In this document: in pieces, positions 1 through 8,521 of the stretch
How the letters are laid out: the number at the start of each line of letters is the position of its first letter
Numbering within the stretch: position 1 is the stretch's first letter
NCBI GenBank assembly: GCA_024641655.1
Contig: JAHECR010000010.1
Coordinates: forward strand, 1-64,000
DNA: 64,000 nucleotides
Direction: 5' to 3'
Origin: Acidimicrobiaceae bacterium
GTDB taxonomy: Bacteria > Actinomycetota > Acidimicrobiia > Acidimicrobiales > UBA8592
The notes under the pieces: model-generated
Databases searched by the model: none
Seen by the model: only the letters and a program-made list of their open reading frames with translations
Told to the model about the DNA's origin: nothing
Made by a program: the position numbers and the translations under genes

Positions 1-2
1 CC

Positions 3-116
3 CCGGCGAAGAAGAAGGCTGCGGCGAAGAAGAAGGCGCCAGCGAAGAAGAAGGCCCCGGCCAAGAAGAAGGCCCCGGCCAAGAAGAAGGCCCCGGCCAA
101 GAAGAAGGCCCCGGCG
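3..116 (+). repeat. 18-bp in-frame repeat coding for KKKAPA units
   Basis: Six consecutive units with an 18-bp period each encode three lysines followed by Ala/Pro/Ala-type residues. The last four lysine blocks are nearly identical at the DNA level, which suggests recent expansion or slippage. Because the period is a multiple of three, copy-number change alters tail length without a frameshift. Confidence 0.9.
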
Positions 117-182
117 AGGAAGGCAGACGCCGCCACCGCCGCAACCGACCACTCGCCGAGCGAGTCGACCGGTGACGCCTGA
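3..182 (+). CDS. topA: C-terminal Lys/Ala/Pro-rich tail, probably DNA topoisomerase I (5' partial)
   Basis: Only the last 59 codons are in the window. They encode six KKK blocks separated by A/P-rich triplets, then a short acidic, Ser/Thr-rich end and a TGA stop. Actinobacterial topoisomerase I commonly ends in such a basic histone-H1-like tail, which aids DNA binding and processivity. The next genes (MFS, tmk, holB) match the usual neighbourhood of actinobacterial topA. The catalytic domains lie outside the window, so the name rests on the tail type and synteny. A histone-like protein with a similar tail is the main alternative. Confidence 0.6.
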   Translation, partial: PAKKKAAAKKKAPAKKKAPAKKKAPAKKKAPAKKKAPARKADAATAATDHSPSESTGDA

Positions 183-239
183 ACCGACCGGGTTCCGGTG
201 CCGGTCACGAAGCGCGGATCTGGTGGCTAACCTGACGCC

Positions 240-1679
240 GTGACCGAGGAGTCCCAGTCCTCCCGACATGGAACCCTCATCGAGGGCCACAGACGGTTCG
301 CATCGAGTCCCTGGGTCGAGCGGGTCTTCGGCAGCTACGGCTATCTCCGCTTGTTCATCATCCAGGCCGTGGGGTCGACCGGAGACTGGCTCGGGTTCCT
401 CGCGATCGGTGCGGCGGCAACCGAACTCGGTGGTGGCGTACCCGAGACTGCGGTGGGGTTCGTGTTCTCCGTACGGATCATTCCCGGCCTGTTCTTGGCG
501 CCCCTTGCCGGGGTGCTGGTCGACCGTTGGGATCGCAAGCGGGTGATGATCGTGTGCGACATCTCGCGCGCGCTCATCTTGTTGTCGTTGCCCTTCGCGA
601 ACAGCGTGTGGCAGCTGGTCCTCGCGTCGTTCGGGCTCGAAGTGTTCACCCTGTTGTGGATCCCGGCGAAGGACTCGCTGGTACCGAGCATCGTTCCGGA
701 GGAACGGCTCACGACGGTGAACTCGCTCCAGATGGCCGCGACGTACGGCACGGTGCCGATTGCCGCCGGCTTGTTCATCGGGCTCGGCCGCCTTGCCGAC
801 ACGATGGCCGATTGGCCGGGCGTTTCGCGTGTCTCGGGCGATCAGATCGGGCTCGGCTTCCACGTCGACGCGCTCACGTTCTTCTTCTCCGCGGCGATGA
901 TCGTCTTCCTCGTGTTCCCGGCCCGGCCACGGGCAGAACGTTCGACGAGCCGCCCGGGTCTGAACCTCGGGAGCACATGGGCGGAACTGCGCGCCGGCTG
1001 GGAGTTCATGTTCATCAACCCCGTCGTGCGGGCGGTGTGCGCGGCGCTGGGAGCGGGCCTGATCGGCGGCGGGATGCTCATCCCGCTGGGTCCGATCTTC
1101 GCGACCGACGTGCTCCACAAGGAAGCCGCCGACGGCATGTCGATCCTGCAGACCGCCCTGGGTGTGGGTGTGGCCGTGGGCGTTGCCCTGCTCTCGATGT
1201 CGTCGCGCAACGAGAGCCACGTCCGCATCTTCGTGACCTCGGTGTTCGGCGGCGGGCTCGCGTTGTTGCTGGCGGCGTCGATGACCGAGATCTGGGCGGC
1301 CGCGTTGCTCATCGGGTTGCTCGGCGTGTTCGCCGGGGCGATCTACGTGCTGGGCTTCACGCTGCTGCAGGTGAGCACCGACGAGGAGATGCGGGGCCGG
1401 ATCTTCGCCGCGGTCTACACGATCGTGCGGTTGTCGCTGATCATCGCCATGGCGGTCGGTCCGTTCGTCGCGGCACTATTGAACGGCCTCTCCGAAGAGT
1501 TCTTCCACAAGCGCCTCGACCTGTTCGGTTGGGAGGTGTTCATCCCTGGGGTGCGACTCACACTGTGGCTCGCAGCGCTGATCATCCTCGGGGCTGGTGT
1601 GCTGGCTTGGGTGTCCGTGCGAGACTTGTTGTCCGCCGAGCGGGCGCACGAGAAGCAGGAGCGGGCGAGCAGATCGTGA
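240..1679 (+). CDS. MFS transporter
   Basis: This 479-residue protein has about a dozen hydrophobic segments and the MFS loop signature between TM2 and TM3 (VDRWDRKRVM, near residue 95), so it is a plasma-membrane secondary transporter. The substrate cannot be read from sequence. A GTG start was chosen because it precedes the first conserved helix. The stop overlaps the GTG start of tmk by 4 bp, so the two are probably co-translated. In some actinobacteria a membrane domain is fused to thymidylate kinase at this locus; here the two are separate genes. Confidence 0.85.
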   Translation: MTEESQSSRHGTLIEGHRRFASSPWVERVFGSYGYLRLFIIQAVGSTGDWLGFLAIGAAATELGGGVPETAVGFVFSVRIIPGLFLAPLAGVLVDRWDRKRVMIVCDISRALILLSLPFANSVWQLVLASFGLEVFTLLWIPAKDSLVPSIVPEERLTTVNSLQMAATYGTVPIAAGLFIGLGRLADTMADWPGVSRVSGDQIGLGFHVDALTFFFSAAMIVFLVFPARPRAERSTSRPGLNLGSTWAELRAGWEFMFINPVVRAVCAALGAGLIGGGMLIPLGPIFATDVLHKEAADGMSILQTALGVGVAVGVALLSMSSRNESHVRIFVTSVFGGGLALLLAASMTEIWAAALLIGLLGVFAGAIYVLGFTLLQVSTDEEMRGRIFAAVYTIVRLSLIIAMAVGPFVAALLNGLSEEFFHKRLDLFGWEVFIPGVRLTLWLAALIILGAGVLAWVSVRDLLSAERAHEKQERASRS

Positions 1680-2296
1680 CCGGGACCTTCATCGCATTCG
1701 AGGGCGGCGACGCCAGCGGTAAATCCACGCAGGCTCAGAGGGTCGCCGACGCGCTCGGGGCCGTGTTCACCCGCGAGCCGGGCGGGACCCCACTCAGCGA
1801 GGCGCTGCGGGCGTTGTTGCTCGATCCCGCGCAGCATGTCGCGCTGCGGACCGAGGCGCTGTTGATGGCCGCGAGCCGGGCCCAGCTCGTGCACGACGTG
1901 ATCGCGCCGACGCTCGCGTCGGGACGCCATGTCGTGACCGACCGGTTCCTGGGTTCGTCGCTCGCTTACCAGGGCTATGGGCGGGGGCTCGACGTCGCTG
2001 CGGTCCGCGGTCTTTCCTTGTTCGCCGTCGAGGGAACCCTTCCGGACCTGACGGTGCTGATCGACGTGCCCGTCTCGCTGGCGATGGGGCGCCTCGGCGA
2101 GGATCTCGACCGCATCGAACGAGAGGAACAGGCATTCCACGAGCGCGTCCGCGCCGGCTATCTCGAGCTCGCCGCTGCCGACCCGGGAGGGTGGGTCGTG
2201 ATCGACGGTACCGGTGACGTCGACACCGTCGCGTCGCGGGTCGATGCTGCGCTCGCTTCCCGGTTGTCAGTGGTCGACGGCATCATCGAATCGTGA
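1676..2296 (+). CDS. tmk: Thymidylate kinase
   Basis: It phosphorylates dTMP to dTDP for DNA synthesis in the cytosol. The 206-residue product has the P-loop EGGDASGKST near residue 9, the DR motif (TDRFLGSSLAYQG, near residue 87) that contacts the nucleotides, and a lid region near residue 140. The length is typical for the family. The reading frame is open far upstream, but the GTG at 1676 begins the canonical N-terminus (TGTFIAFEGG) and overlaps the preceding stop by GTGA. It overlaps holB the same way downstream. Confidence 0.95.
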   Translation: MTGTFIAFEGGDASGKSTQAQRVADALGAVFTREPGGTPLSEALRALLLDPAQHVALRTEALLMAASRAQLVHDVIAPTLASGRHVVTDRFLGSSLAYQGYGRGLDVAAVRGLSLFAVEGTLPDLTVLIDVPVSLAMGRLGEDLDRIEREEQAFHERVRAGYLELAAADPGGWVVIDGTGDVDTVASRVDAALASRLSVVDGIIES

Positions 2297-3354
2297 CCGC
2301 CGACCTCGCCACCGACCCCTTCGCAGGGGTGATCGGGCAGGTCGCCGCCGTCGCGCAGTTGCGGGCTTCGGCGGCGCAGCCGGTGCATGCGTATCTCTTC
2401 CTCGGGCCACACGGATCGGGTCGCCAGGCCGCAGCGAGGGGGTTCGCCGCGCTCCTGCTCAGCGAGGGGCTCGAACCGGTCGTCGCCGAGCGGGCGACAC
2501 GCCTAGCGCTGCGCGGCCAGCATCCCGACCTGGTTCGCATCGAGCCAACGGGCAACCAGTACCGCGAGGAAGAGGTGCGCGAGATCATCATCGAGGCATC
2601 GCGCAGCCCTATCGAGGGCGCTCGGAAGGTCATCGTCGCCGATCGGTTCCACACCGCGAACCCGACGGCCATCGGCAGGTTGCTCAAGACGCTCGAGGAG
2701 CCGCCGCCCTCGACGATCATCGTGTTGTTGAGCGAGGAGGTGCCAGAGGAGCAGATCACCATCGCGTCCCGCTGCGTCACCGTGGCCTTCGGCGCCGTTC
2801 CCCATCCTGCGGTCGTCGAGTGGCTGATCGGGCGGGGTGTGGAACCCGATGCCGCGGAGACGATCGCCGTGGCGTCGTCGGGGGACCTGCGTCGGGCCGC
2901 CGATCTCACCGGCGATCCCGCCGTCGCGCAGCGTCACGCGGCATGGCGAGCGGTACCGGAGCGACTCGACGGATCGGGTGCTGCGGTCGCAATCGCCGTC
3001 GACGAACTGCGAGCGATGATCGACGAGGCGCAGGGTCCCATCGACGAACGCCATGGCGCAGAGCTCGAGGCGTTGGCAGCTCGCGAGGAGCAGCTCGGCA
3101 CCCGCGGGTCGGGCCGGCGGGACCTCGAGGCCGCCCAGAAGCGGGAGGTCCGCCGTCTCCGAGCCGACGAGCTCCGGTTCGGTCTGGGCACGCTGGCGGC
3201 CGTCTATCGCGACGATCTGTTCGCCCACCCCACGCGTCGTGCCCTCGGCGCGATCGGGGCCATCCGCCGGGCGAACGAGGCGCTCGAACGCAACCCCAAC
3301 GAGGCGCTGCTGCTGCAGTCGCTGTTCTTGGCGCTCTCGCCGCGGCCCCGGTGA
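2293..3354 (+). CDS. holB: DNA polymerase III subunit delta'
   Basis: This 353-residue AAA+ protein is a clamp-loader subunit that helps load the beta sliding clamp. The P-loop is degenerate (GPHGSGR, Lys replaced by Arg, near residue 37), as expected for the non-hydrolysing delta' subunit. The SRC sensor motif (ASRC, near residue 158) is kept. The zinc-binding cysteine cluster found in many delta' proteins is missing. The GTG start overlaps the tmk stop by 4 bp. The topA-tmk-holB order supports the call. Confidence 0.9.
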   Translation: MTADLATDPFAGVIGQVAAVAQLRASAAQPVHAYLFLGPHGSGRQAAARGFAALLLSEGLEPVVAERATRLALRGQHPDLVRIEPTGNQYREEEVREIIIEASRSPIEGARKVIVADRFHTANPTAIGRLLKTLEEPPPSTIIVLLSEEVPEEQITIASRCVTVAFGAVPHPAVVEWLIGRGVEPDAAETIAVASSGDLRRAADLTGDPAVAQRHAAWRAVPERLDGSGAAVAIAVDELRAMIDEAQGPIDERHGAELEALAAREEQLGTRGSGRRDLEAAQKREVRRLRADELRFGLGTLAAVYRDDLFAHPTRRALGAIGAIRRANEALERNPNEALLLQSLFLALSPRPR

Positions 3355-3407
3355 GGCGGCCGAAACGAGTCGGCATCTCGTGCGACGGTTGGTACGGTAT
3401 TCGCCTT

Positions 3408-3480
3408 GCCCGAGTAGCTCAGTCGGCAGAGCGATTCACTCGTAATGAATAGGTCGGGAGTTCAATTCTCCCCTCGGGCT
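3408..3480 (+). tRNA. tRNA-Thr (anticodon CGT)
   Basis: This 73-nt cloverleaf has a 7-bp acceptor stem (GCCCGAG/CTCGGGC), a D-arm, and a 5-bp anticodon stem ATTCA/TGAAT around loop CTCGTAA. The T-arm is GGGAG-TTCAATT-CTCCC. The anticodon CGT reads the Thr codon ACG. CCA is not encoded. The 3' portion is repeated in decayed form at 9160-9204, so this gene is probably an integration site. Confidence 0.97.
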
Positions 3481-3481
3481 C

Positions 3482-3808
3482 GCAGCAATCCCGCAGCTCA
3501 GAATAGATACTTGGCCCGTGGTCCGGCATTCGACAGCTAGGGCCTGGTGCCGGATTGGGTGGTTTCCGGGTTCTCCACCGCAAGTCCCTGGCCGAGGGGA
3601 TGAGATTCGGTCAGCGCTCACGCTGTGTGGAAGCCCGAAGGACGAGAAGGCTTCGTGAGCGAACCCGGCTGCCTTTGGGCATCGGCGCGCCGTGGATCGT
3701 CCGGGTTCGCTCTCCGAGGGCATCACCACATCTCTTTGAACCGAACGCGCACTTCGGACGTACTGCTTCGCAGGAAGTGAGTGTGTCCAGCCATGAAGGA
3801 GCCGACGA
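3482..3808 (+). other. Non-coding stretch after the tRNA
   Basis: No reading frame here has a convincing start, ribosome-binding site or recognisable product. It lies just inside the left edge of the putative island, where an integrase is often found, but none is present. The last 20 bases hold the GAAGGAG ribosome-binding site of the next gene. Confidence 0.6.
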
Positions 3809-4735
3809 ATGCGCACGCGGGCGAGCTTGACCACCACAGTCGCGGCGGGAGCGGCCGGAGCGCTCCATGCCGTGGCTCACAGGGTCTTTCCGAACCAGCC
3901 CCGACCCCCAGCATCGGTGGACGACCGGTGGGTGGATGTCTCCGGAGCCCGACTGCGGTATCGGTACACACCCGGCGGGGGCGTGCCCATCGTGTTGATC
4001 CATGGGAGTAACCGATCGCTGGAGTACTGGACCGAGATCATCGATCTGCTCCCGCGAGGGCGTTGCATCGTGGCGCTCGACCTGGTTGGTGCTTCCGGTT
4101 CGGACCGACCTGATGTTGCCTACGATCTACCGTGCCACCACACGTATCTCGTCGGGTTCCTGGACGCCCTCCGCATTGAGCAGGCCGTGCTCGTCGGCCA
4201 CTCATTCGGAGGCTCGCTGGCCGCGTGGACCGCCGCTGAAGCGCCAGAGAGGGTCGCGGCACTGGCGCTGGTCGCAACACCAGGCCTACCCGGATCGCTC
4301 GTTATGCGCTGGCCCAAGAGCCTGTTCATGCGCCCGGGAGTGCTCAATCGTGCCTTGGGGCGACTCGTCCGGACCAGAACTTCCCGGCGCCTCTGCCCGG
4401 ACTGGCTGGCCCGCCAGGATCTTGGCATGGCTGGTTCACTCGGGGCAATTGAGTTCACGAACGCTCTGGACCGGATCCACCAACCGGCACTGATCATGAT
4501 GTCGCCCGGAGACCGGCGGGTGCCTTGGGAGTTCGCCCGCGAGTACCAAGCCCGCCTGCCCGACGCGACCCTCGTCGAGCTCCCCGTTGAAGGTGGCCAC
4601 GACGCCATCCGCGCACATGGTCAACTCGGAGCCCAAGTCCTACGACAGTTCCTTGATCTGGTCGACCTCGTGACGGTCGAGACCGATCTGGTGGGAATCG
4701 AGCCGGTTGAAGCACGCGCCATGCTGCCTACATGA
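3809..4735 (+). CDS. Alpha/beta-fold hydrolase
   Basis: The 308-residue product has all landmarks of the fold: oxyanion HGSN (near residue 66), nucleophile elbow GHSFGG (near 131), an Asp in the SPGDRRVP strand (near 233) and the catalytic His in VEGGHD (near 256). The substrate is unknown; esterase, epoxide hydrolase-like or haloalkane dehalogenase-like roles are all possible. A strong GAAGGAG site lies 7 bp upstream of the ATG. The basic, Ala-rich N-terminus (about 35 residues) could be a weak signal sequence. It is the first gene inside the tRNA-bounded interval. Confidence 0.85.
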   Translation: MRTRASLTTTVAAGAAGALHAVAHRVFPNQPRPPASVDDRWVDVSGARLRYRYTPGGGVPIVLIHGSNRSLEYWTEIIDLLPRGRCIVALDLVGASGSDRPDVAYDLPCHHTYLVGFLDALRIEQAVLVGHSFGGSLAAWTAAEAPERVAALALVATPGLPGSLVMRWPKSLFMRPGVLNRALGRLVRTRTSRRLCPDWLARQDLGMAGSLGAIEFTNALDRIHQPALIMMSPGDRRVPWEFAREYQARLPDATLVELPVEGGHDAIRAHGQLGAQVLRQFLDLVDLVTVETDLVGIEPVEARAMLPT

Positions 4736-4795
4736 GAACAAGTAGCTGTCCAAGGCAACCAAATTGACTTCGCGCCCTTCAACATCCTGAGTCGT

Positions 4796-5323
4796 ATGCC
4801 TGCCGACCCCACACCCGAATCCGCATCCGAGGCCCTCGCCCGTGACCTCTACGAGAATCACGGACCAGCGCTGCAGCGCTGGGCGCGACAACGATTCGCC
4901 GACAACCAGGTCGCGGAAGAGGTCGCCCATGAGGCGATCATGAACGGGTGGCGCAAGCATCACCAGTTCGACCCGAGCCGGGGAAGCGAGCGAGCCTGGA
5001 TGTTCGGCATTCTGCGCAACGTCGCCGCTTCACGCCACCGAGCCGACGCACGACGCCTGCGCGTCGTGCCCACCGAACATGTCGGCGTTGATCCGTCCGA
5101 AGACGGCAGCCTCGAACGCATCGCCCAGCTCTCGCTGGTCGCCGACGCCTTCGCGGCACTCTCAGAAGACCACCGAGCGGTCCTGGTGGCCGCATACTGG
5201 GACGGGCTCACGACCAAGGAAATCGCCGCCGACCTTTCCATCCCCGACGGCACGGTCAAGTCTCGGCTCCATTACGCCCTTCGCATCTTGCGTACGCAGC
5301 TCGAAGAACAGGAGGTCCTCTAG
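4796..5323 (+). CDS. ECF RNA polymerase sigma factor (SigK-like)
   Basis: The 175-residue protein has sigma region 2 (residues about 20-90, with the VAEEVAHEA and RAWMFGILRN segments) and region 4 (about 115-170, with the helix-turn-helix TTKEIAADLSIPDGTVKSR). There is no region 3, so it is an extracytoplasmic-function sigma factor. The stop codon abuts the GTG start of an RskA-type anti-sigma gene, so the pair is very likely one operon. No clear ribosome-binding site precedes the ATG, so translation could be leaderless. The target regulon is unknown. Confidence 0.9.
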   Translation: MPADPTPESASEALARDLYENHGPALQRWARQRFADNQVAEEVAHEAIMNGWRKHHQFDPSRGSERAWMFGILRNVAASRHRADARRLRVVPTEHVGVDPSEDGSLERIAQLSLVADAFAALSEDHRAVLVAAYWDGLTTKEIAADLSIPDGTVKSRLHYALRILRTQLEEQEVL

Positions 5324-5977
5324 GTGGCCGATGATCACGAAACCTATGTCGAATGGGCTGCCGCCTACGCGCTTGGCGCGCTCGACGCCGCCGACCGTGT
5401 CGCCTTTGAGGGCCATCTCGAAGACTGCCCACGATGTGCTGCTGAACTGGTCGAGGTCGCGCCAATCCCAGCGTTGCTCCACCGGCTTGGCGCGCCACCA
5501 GCGACCGAGGTCACCCACGAGCGAACGGCGTCGAAGATCACTTCGGCCGCGCACGATGAACTCTCAGCGATCCGTCGCTCAGCCCGACGATGGCGGGTCA
5601 CTGCGGCAGCGGCCGTCCTGCTCGCGTTGGTTGGAGCCATGACGGCGATCCTCAACGATGGGCCCCGGCCGGCACGGGAGAACGCGCAGGTGGCGACCAT
5701 CGTGTTCGCCGAGGCCACCGACACGATCGTCCAAACGACGGCCAAAGGTTGGGGAACCGAGATCCACATCGAGCTCACGGGTCTCGAACCACGGGCTCGC
5801 TACACCTTGTGGGTCGTCGATGCTTCGGAGAGCTGGTCGACCGCCGCAAGCTGGTCGCCGACCGCGAGCGGCAACGTGCGCCTCACAGGAGCGTCAGCGA
5901 CCGCCACTTCCGATGTCCTGCGAATCGTGGTCACATCCGACGACCCATCCGACATCCTCGTCGAAGCCGCCGTCTGA
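5324..5977 (+). CDS. Anti-sigma factor, RskA family, zinc-binding N-terminus
   Basis: This 217-residue single-pass membrane protein should hold the upstream sigma factor inactive. The N-terminal zinc-binding anti-sigma motif HLEDCPRC (HxxxCxxC) is near residue 31. One transmembrane helix follows near residues 90-108. The external domain (about 120-217, LTGLEPRARYTLWVVD) matches the RskA C-terminal domain. It starts with GTG immediately after the sigma stop. Signal-induced proteolysis of the outer domain is the known release route in this family; the signal is unknown here. Confidence 0.88.
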   Translation: MADDHETYVEWAAAYALGALDAADRVAFEGHLEDCPRCAAELVEVAPIPALLHRLGAPPATEVTHERTASKITSAAHDELSAIRRSARRWRVTAAAAVLLALVGAMTAILNDGPRPARENAQVATIVFAEATDTIVQTTAKGWGTEIHIELTGLEPRARYTLWVVDASESWSTAASWSPTASGNVRLTGASATATSDVLRIVVTSDDPSDILVEAAV

Positions 5978-6378
5978 CCGCACCCGAGCTGGCTCGGGCG
6001 CGCTTGCCATGAGCGCGAGGCCAACGTGGGGTCGATCGCGGCGAGCATTCCTTCGGGTCTGGTCGGCGAGGGTGGCTAGGTCATTCGGCCCATTTCCTCT
6101 CTCCGATCGAACCGGTTCTCGGTTGCGGCCGTAGTGAGTCCCGATGGAAGCCGGCTCCAGTACCTCGGGGCGGACGAGCCGCCGTGCGGTTCGATCCCGA
6201 GTACCTCGGGCTCCCCATGCTGCCCTGTGTGGGGAGGGTGGTCCCACGTGGCGGACGCGGGACCACCCCCGAGGACGTTCATGCCAGGGAGGGGGATCGC
6301 AACGATGTGCCCCGAGTTCCCGGCTTTAGCCGGGTCTGTGCTGGGTCGGTTGGTCCCGATTCGGCACTTGGGTGACGA
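5978..6378. other. Convergent intergenic region between two anti-sigma genes
   Basis: No supportable gene lies here. The plus-strand anti-sigma ends at 5977 and the minus-strand one ends at 6379. The only clear structure is the inverted repeat at 6236-6268. The phrase GTACCTCGGG occurs twice (about 6160 and 6201). Confidence 0.6.
6236..6268. terminator. Candidate bidirectional terminator hairpin
   Basis: A perfect 10-bp inverted repeat, GGGTGGTCCC and GGGACCACCC, is separated by 13 bases. It lies between two convergent genes. There is no U-tract, which is common for actinobacterial terminators, so the function is inferred from position and stem strength. Confidence 0.5.
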
Positions 6379-7020
6379 TCAGAGGGTGCCGTGGCACCAT
6401 TCGTGGCCGGTTTCGTCGACGATGGTGACGGTTCGGATTCGAGTGGGGTCGATTCGGGTGGTCGTCGCCCAACTTTGATCCTCAGCGAGGATGACTTCGC
6501 CGACCACGGCTTCGGTCCCGTCGTCGAGGCCGGCGTGTAGCTCGTAGCGAACTGGGGATGAGTCCGGGTACTCGGGGACCGGCCATCCGGGCAGGCTGAG
6601 GAGGATCCATGCCGGATCCTCGTCGTAGGTCCATACCTGACCGACCTCGCCTCCGGAGTCGGTAACCATCGTCGCCTCCCGTAGCTGCGAGGATGGGCCC
6701 GCGATTGAGCGACCGACAAGGAACGCCACAACGACGAGGACCGCTGCGGCGGAGAGCGCGAAGACCTTCGGGCCGCGCCTCGGGCGACCTGCCGCAATCG
6801 CCGCGGCGACGCCGGCTTCGAACCCGATCGGCGGGGTTGCTTCACGGGTTGCGCCGAGCACGAGCTCGGCTGCAGCGACGAGCCCCTGCACTTCTTCTTG
6901 ACAGGGAGGACACGCGGCGAGATGGTCCAGAACCATGCCGCGTTCGCGTCCACCGATCTCGCCGAGGGCGAGGTCGGTCAGGACGTCGTGACCGGGGCAG
7001 ATCGAGGGCCGGTCACTCAT
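6379..7020 (-). CDS. Zinc-finger anti-sigma factor
   Basis: The 213-residue product carries an N-terminal zinc-binding anti-sigma motif HLAACPPC (near residue 33), one transmembrane helix (about residues 85-105) and a C-terminal extracytoplasmic domain of about 100 residues rich in acidic and aromatic residues. The ATG overlaps the stop of the upstream sigma gene by ATGA, so the two are co-translated. The outer domain resembles RskA only loosely and may sense a different signal. It converges on the other anti-sigma gene of the island. Confidence 0.85.
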   Translation of the reverse strand: MSDRPSICPGHDVLTDLALGEIGGRERGMVLDHLAACPPCQEEVQGLVAAAELVLGATREATPPIGFEAGVAAAIAAGRPRRGPKVFALSAAAVLVVVAFLVGRSIAGPSSQLREATMVTDSGGEVGQVWTYDEDPAWILLSLPGWPVPEYPDSSPVRYELHAGLDDGTEAVVGEVILAEDQSWATTTRIDPTRIRTVTIVDETGHEWCHGTL

Positions 7021-7628
7021 GGGATCACCTCGTCATCTTCGAGCCAGGTTCGCAGTCGCTGTAGCCCGCTGCGGATGCGGGTCTTCGCCGTGCCGAGAGG
7101 AATCCCCTCGATTTCGCTGATCTCACGCGCGGTTCGGCCACCGATGGTGGCCAAAACGATGCATCGCCTTTGAGGTTCGGGGAGCCTGGCGAGCGCGTCC
7201 AGCGCAACTCGTGTCTCGACGCTCAGGGCGGCTGCATCGGAGGGGTCGGTCTGGTTCCCGCCGCGCACGAGCAGGGTCGACGGATCAACCGGGACCGCGG
7301 GCCGAACCCGTTCGAACCGCTGACGATCGATGGCCAGGTTGCGGGTGATCGCCAAGAGCCACGCGCTCACCGAACCACGGCGCGCATCGAAGGTTGCGGC
7401 GTGGCGCCAAGCCCGTACGAAAGCTTCCTGTGCGACCTCCGCGGCGCGGCCATCGTCACCCAGTACCGACAACGCCAGGCCGTACACACGGCGCTGAAAA
7501 CGACGGACGAACTCCGCGGCTGCCTCAGGATCATCGGATCCGAACCCCGCGAGGAGCGCTTCGTCAGGTGCTTCCCACACAACCAGACGATACGGCCAGC
7601 AACCCTTCGCGGATTGGCCAATCCCCAA
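7017..7628 (-). CDS. ECF RNA polymerase sigma factor
   Basis: The protein (up to 203 residues) has sigma region 2 (AEVAQEAFVRAWRHA and AWLLAITRNLAID, about residues 60-115) and region 4 (GRTAREISEIEGIPLGTAKT, about 165-185). An internal GTG at about 7580 gives a product of more usual length and may be the true start. It forms an operon with the anti-sigma gene at 6379-7020 and is divergent from the lipoprotein gene at 7686, which is a candidate target. Confidence 0.88.
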   Translation of the reverse strand: MGIGQSAKGCWPYRLVVWEAPDEALLAGFGSDDPEAAAEFVRRFQRRVYGLALSVLGDDGRAAEVAQEAFVRAWRHAATFDARRGSVSAWLLAITRNLAIDRQRFERVRPAVPVDPSTLLVRGGNQTDPSDAAALSVETRVALDALARLPEPQRRCIVLATIGGRTAREISEIEGIPLGTAKTRIRSGLQRLRTWLEDDEVIP

Positions 7629-7685
7629 AGAACCGACATCCGTAGAAAAGCAACGCGACGACGCCCCCGATCTAGGAGACCACCT

Positions 7686-8201
7686 ATGCGAACGCTTCGC
7701 CTTCTCGGCCTATCGGCTGTGGCGGTGCTCTTCATCGCCGCCTGCGGTCATGACAGCTCGTCATCAGCCTCGACCGCAGACACCCCGGCCACGAGCAGCG
7801 GGTCGACGGGCGCGCCAGCAGCGACCACAACCGGTGCAACGGTCTCGCTGGCCGACAGCGACGAATACGGGCCTCATCTCGTAGGCCCGGACGGTGGCAG
7901 CCTCTACCTGTTCGAGAATGACCAAGGAACCACCACTGCCTGCACCGGCGGCTGTGTCGACAACTGGCCACCACTGCTCGACGCTGAACCGACCGGAGGC
8001 GAAGGCATCGACGCGTCCGTGCTTGGCACCGCGGAGGGCATCGCCGCCAACCAGGTCACCTACAACGGTCACCTCCTCTACTACTTCGCTGGCGACACCC
8101 AACCCGGTGACAGCAACGGTGTCGGCATTCCAGCGTGGTACCTCCTGGACGCCTCGGGAAACGCCATCGAGGACGAAACGGCACCGGGATCCGGCTATTG
8201 A
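7686..8201 (+). CDS. Lipoprotein with two COG4315 secreted repeats
   Basis: The 171-residue product begins with a signal peptide and lipobox (FIAAC, Cys near residue 20), then a Ser/Thr-rich linker, then two copies of the COG4315/PF03640 secreted repeat of unknown function. Typical phrases are SLYLFENDQG with CTGGCVDNWPPL, and the related HLLYYFAGD. The two Cys in the first repeat could pair. The start was chosen because of the AGGAG site at 7674-7678 and the signal peptide, although the frame stays open upstream. Such lipoproteins often sit beside ECF sigma operons; the biochemical role is unknown. Confidence 0.88.
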   Translation: MRTLRLLGLSAVAVLFIAACGHDSSSSASTADTPATSSGSTGAPAATTTGATVSLADSDEYGPHLVGPDGGSLYLFENDQGTTTACTGGCVDNWPPLLDAEPTGGEGIDASVLGTAEGIAANQVTYNGHLLYYFAGDTQPGDSNGVGIPAWYLLDASGNAIEDETAPGSGY

Positions 8202-8521
8202 ACGTCACCTCCCCCGCCACCGTCGGACGCTCCCTGGCGGCCGCTGTGTCAGCCCGTGCCCCGGTGTCCCTCGGGCGGTGGGCATGAATGTGAGCCGCCT
8301 CTCGCCATCGGGTGCGTCTCGAAACTCGATCGGGGCTCGGGCTTGGAGGACGGCGAAGCCAGCAGGGACCGGCAAGTGACCTCCACGGCGGTCCCGACCA
8401 CAGGGCAGCAGTCGGGACCACCGAACCGCTCCGCGCGGGCAAGCACGGAGCGCTGGAGGTACTCGGGTCTAGGCCAGATGTGACCCGTCCGCCCCGAGGT
8501 AGGCAACCCTAACAACTTTGA
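8202..8521. other. Intergenic region, nothing recognised
   Basis: Only short overlapping frames without start signals are present, and I see no RNA or repeat signature. It separates the lipoprotein gene from the convergent PilZ-type gene. Confidence 0.5.

Noticed and set aside
2293-3354. Broken holB because of a degenerate P-loop
   Set aside because: Delta' subunits normally have a non-functional P-loop, and SRC and the rest of the protein are intact.
3482-3808. Integrase remnant next to the tRNA
   Set aside because: No tyrosine-recombinase motifs (R-H-R-Y pattern) can be found in any frame.
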